Assembly: GCA_002869605.1 (NCBI GenBank)
Contig: PKUI01000120.1
Span: 1 to 5,654 of the forward strand
Origin: Desulfuromonas sp.
Lineage (GTDB): Bacteria > Desulfobacterota > Desulfuromonadia > Desulfuromonadales > SZUA-401
Direction: 5' to 3'
DNA length: 5,654 bases
Made by a program: the position numbers and the translations under genes. Below are positions 4,318 through 5,654 of the stretch, one piece after another. The notes beneath the pieces were generated by a model, which made no database searches, was not told the DNA's origin, and saw only the letters and a list, made by a program, of their open reading frames with translations. The number at the start of each line of letters is the position of its first letter. The stretch's first letter is position 1.

Positions 4318-5654
4318 ATGAAGGTACTGTATGTCACCGCTGAAATGGCTCCCTACGCGAAGACCGGTGGTCTGGGCGATGTAGCCGGTGCGCTGCCGCC
4401 GGCGCTGAAAAAACTGGGGATCGACATCCGCGTCATCATGCCCGATTACCCCTGTGTCGCCGAAACCAACCTGCGCCCGGAACACTGCGAAATCAACGTT
4501 CTGATCCCAATCGGCCCCCAGCTCTACGAAACCCACCTGCATCTCGCGGAGCACCACGGCGTCCCACTGCTGCTGGTACGCAACCAGGAGTTTTTCTTGC
4601 GCTCCGGCATCTACGGAGAAGCCGGCGAGGGGTACGCCGACAACGGTGAACGCTTCGGCCTGTTCTGTCGTGCCGTGTTACGCCTGCTGCCCCAGACCGG
4701 CTTCCATCCGGACCTGATCCACATCAACGACTGGCACGGCGCCCTCATCCCGACCCTGCTGAAACACGAACTGACACATATCCCCTACTTTGCCTCGATC
4801 AAGACGTTGCTGACCATACACAACCTTGCGTATAATGGCGTCTTTGAGAACCGACTACTACAACAGCTCGACCTCGACCCGTCCCTGGGAAACGTCAAGC
4901 ATCTCGGCTTCGGCGAAGGCCTTTCGCTACTCAAGGGCGGAATCGTTGATGCAGACCGGGTGGCCACGGTTTCTCCAACCTACGCTGCAGAAATCTGCAC
5001 GCCGCCGTACGGACATGGTCTCGACAAGGTGTTACGCAGCCATCATCGCGAGATTACCGGGATTATCAACGGCATCGACACGCAGATCTGGAACCCGGCA
5101 AACGACCCCCTGATCACGGCCCCCTACGCGGCAGACTCCCCGGCCGGCAAGCAAAGCTGCAAACACCTGTTGCAGCAGGAACTTGGCCTCGAGTCGAACG
5201 ATAACCGACCACTGTTCGGCATGGTCACGCGACTCGACCATCAGAAGGGTCTCGACCTGGTGGCGCAAGCCGTGCCGCAGCTGATAACCCTGGGGGGGCA
5301 ACTGGTTATTCTCGGCGAAGGGGACCAGGATCTGGCGGCGACCCTGAGCCGCAGCGCTCACGAACACCCTCGTCAAGTCACCCTGGTGCAACGCTTCGAC
5401 GAACGGCTTGCCCACCGCATCTATGCCGGCAGTGACCTACTCCTGATGCCGAGCCGCTACGAACCGTGCGGGCTGACACAGCTGATAGCCCTGCGCTACG
5501 GGACGGTCCCGGTGACACGCCATACCGGCGGCCTGGCCGACGCGATTGTCGACGCGGATGCGTCCCCGCAGTCCGGTAACGGATTCAGCTTTAACGACTT
5601 CAAGAGCGAAGCCCTGGTCGAAGCCGTATCGCGAGCCATTGCATGCTACCGTGA
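4318..5654 (+). CDS. glgA: glycogen synthase (ADP-glucose type, GT5), 3' end outside window
   Basis: Bacterial glycogen synthase transfers glucose from ADP-glucose to the non-reducing end of an alpha-1,4-glucan in the cytoplasm. The first 445 residues are present, out of a usual ~480-500. The N-terminal catalytic half has the ADP-glucose binding loop KTGGLGDVAGALP (15-27, Lys15), HINDWHGAL (135-143) and HNLAYNGVF (168-176). ATVSPTYAAEI and NGIDTQIWNPA mark the passage to the second Rossmann domain. There GMVTRLDHQKGLD (301-313, Lys310) and SRYEPCGLTQL (379-389, catalytic-type Glu382) are intact, followed by TGGLADAIVD. The usual GCGLDG is YGHGLDK here, a small deviation. No frameshift or stop is seen. 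The start is set by the conserved MKVLYVTAEMAPY and the strong upstream ribosome binding site. The preceding nucleotidyltransferase and the divergent AraC-type regulator suggest a regulated storage or surface-glucan operon; whether glgB, glgC or a phosphorylase lies further on cannot be seen. Confidence 0.97.
   Translation, partial: MKVLYVTAEMAPYAKTGGLGDVAGALPPALKKLGIDIRVIMPDYPCVAETNLRPEHCEINVLIPIGPQLYETHLHLAEHHGVPLLLVRNQEFFLRSGIYGEAGEGYADNGERFGLFCRAVLRLLPQTGFHPDLIHINDWHGALIPTLLKHELTHIPYFASIKTLLTIHNLAYNGVFENRLLQQLDLDPSLGNVKHLGFGEGLSLLKGGIVDADRVATVSPTYAAEICTPPYGHGLDKVLRSHHREITGIINGIDTQIWNPANDPLITAPYAADSPAGKQSCKHLLQQELGLESNDNRPLFGMVTRLDHQKGLDLVAQAVPQLITLGGQLVILGEGDQDLAATLSRSAHEHPRQVTLVQRFDERLAHRIYAGSDLLLMPSRYEPCGLTQLIALRYGTVPVTRHTGGLADAIVDADASPQSGNGFSFNDFKSEALVEAVSRAIACYR

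Noticed and set aside
5032..5415. 127-codon minus-strand ORF
   Set aside because: It is antisense to glgA across conserved motifs such as RLDHQKGLD. It is a shadow.

Overview
The window is ordinary bacterial chromosome of roughly 55-60% GC. It carries four confidently identified genes (two cut by the window edges), one short AraC-type regulator, and two possible very small genes. The protein styles point to a proteobacterium, perhaps Desulfuromonas/Pelobacter/Geobacter-like: a PcrA-like UvrD/Rep helicase, a TIGR01212 radical SAM protein, and a sugar nucleotidyltransferase like the N-terminal half of delta-proteobacterial mannose-1-phosphate guanylyltransferase/phosphomannomutase fusions. That placement is inference from remembered family resemblance, not from a search. 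No tRNA, rRNA, CRISPR array, insertion sequence or phage gene was seen.

Layout. Left part, minus strand: the N-terminal 308 residues of an SF1A DNA helicase (1-924, running off the left edge), then a 345-nt gap. The gap holds a candidate helicase promoter, a small dyad element and a plus-strand 43-codon ORF with a convincing signal peptide (1135-1266). That ORF converges on the 3' end of a radical SAM gene (1270-2196, minus). A strong hairpin-plus-U-tract terminator (2246-2273) separates the radical SAM gene from an upstream, short, sensor-less AraC-family regulator (minus, most likely 2293-2688). Right part, plus strand: an extended -10 promoter (2816-2843), a possible 61-codon ORF overlapping the next gene by ATGA, a sugar-1-phosphate nucleotidyltransferase with a C-terminal left-handed beta-helix (3099-4250), and glycogen synthase glgA (4318 to the right edge).

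The nucleotidyltransferase and glgA look like one operon for nucleotide-sugar supply and alpha-glucan synthesis. The AraC-type gene is divergent from it, which is the usual arrangement for a local regulator. The shared intergenic region is unusually rich in dyads: three different inverted repeats stand side by side between 2737 and 2802, and a fourth covers the ribosome binding site of the 61-codon ORF. This control region, the ATGA-coupled small ORF and the 43-aa secreted peptide are the parts most worth a second look. The rest is well-known housekeeping biology.
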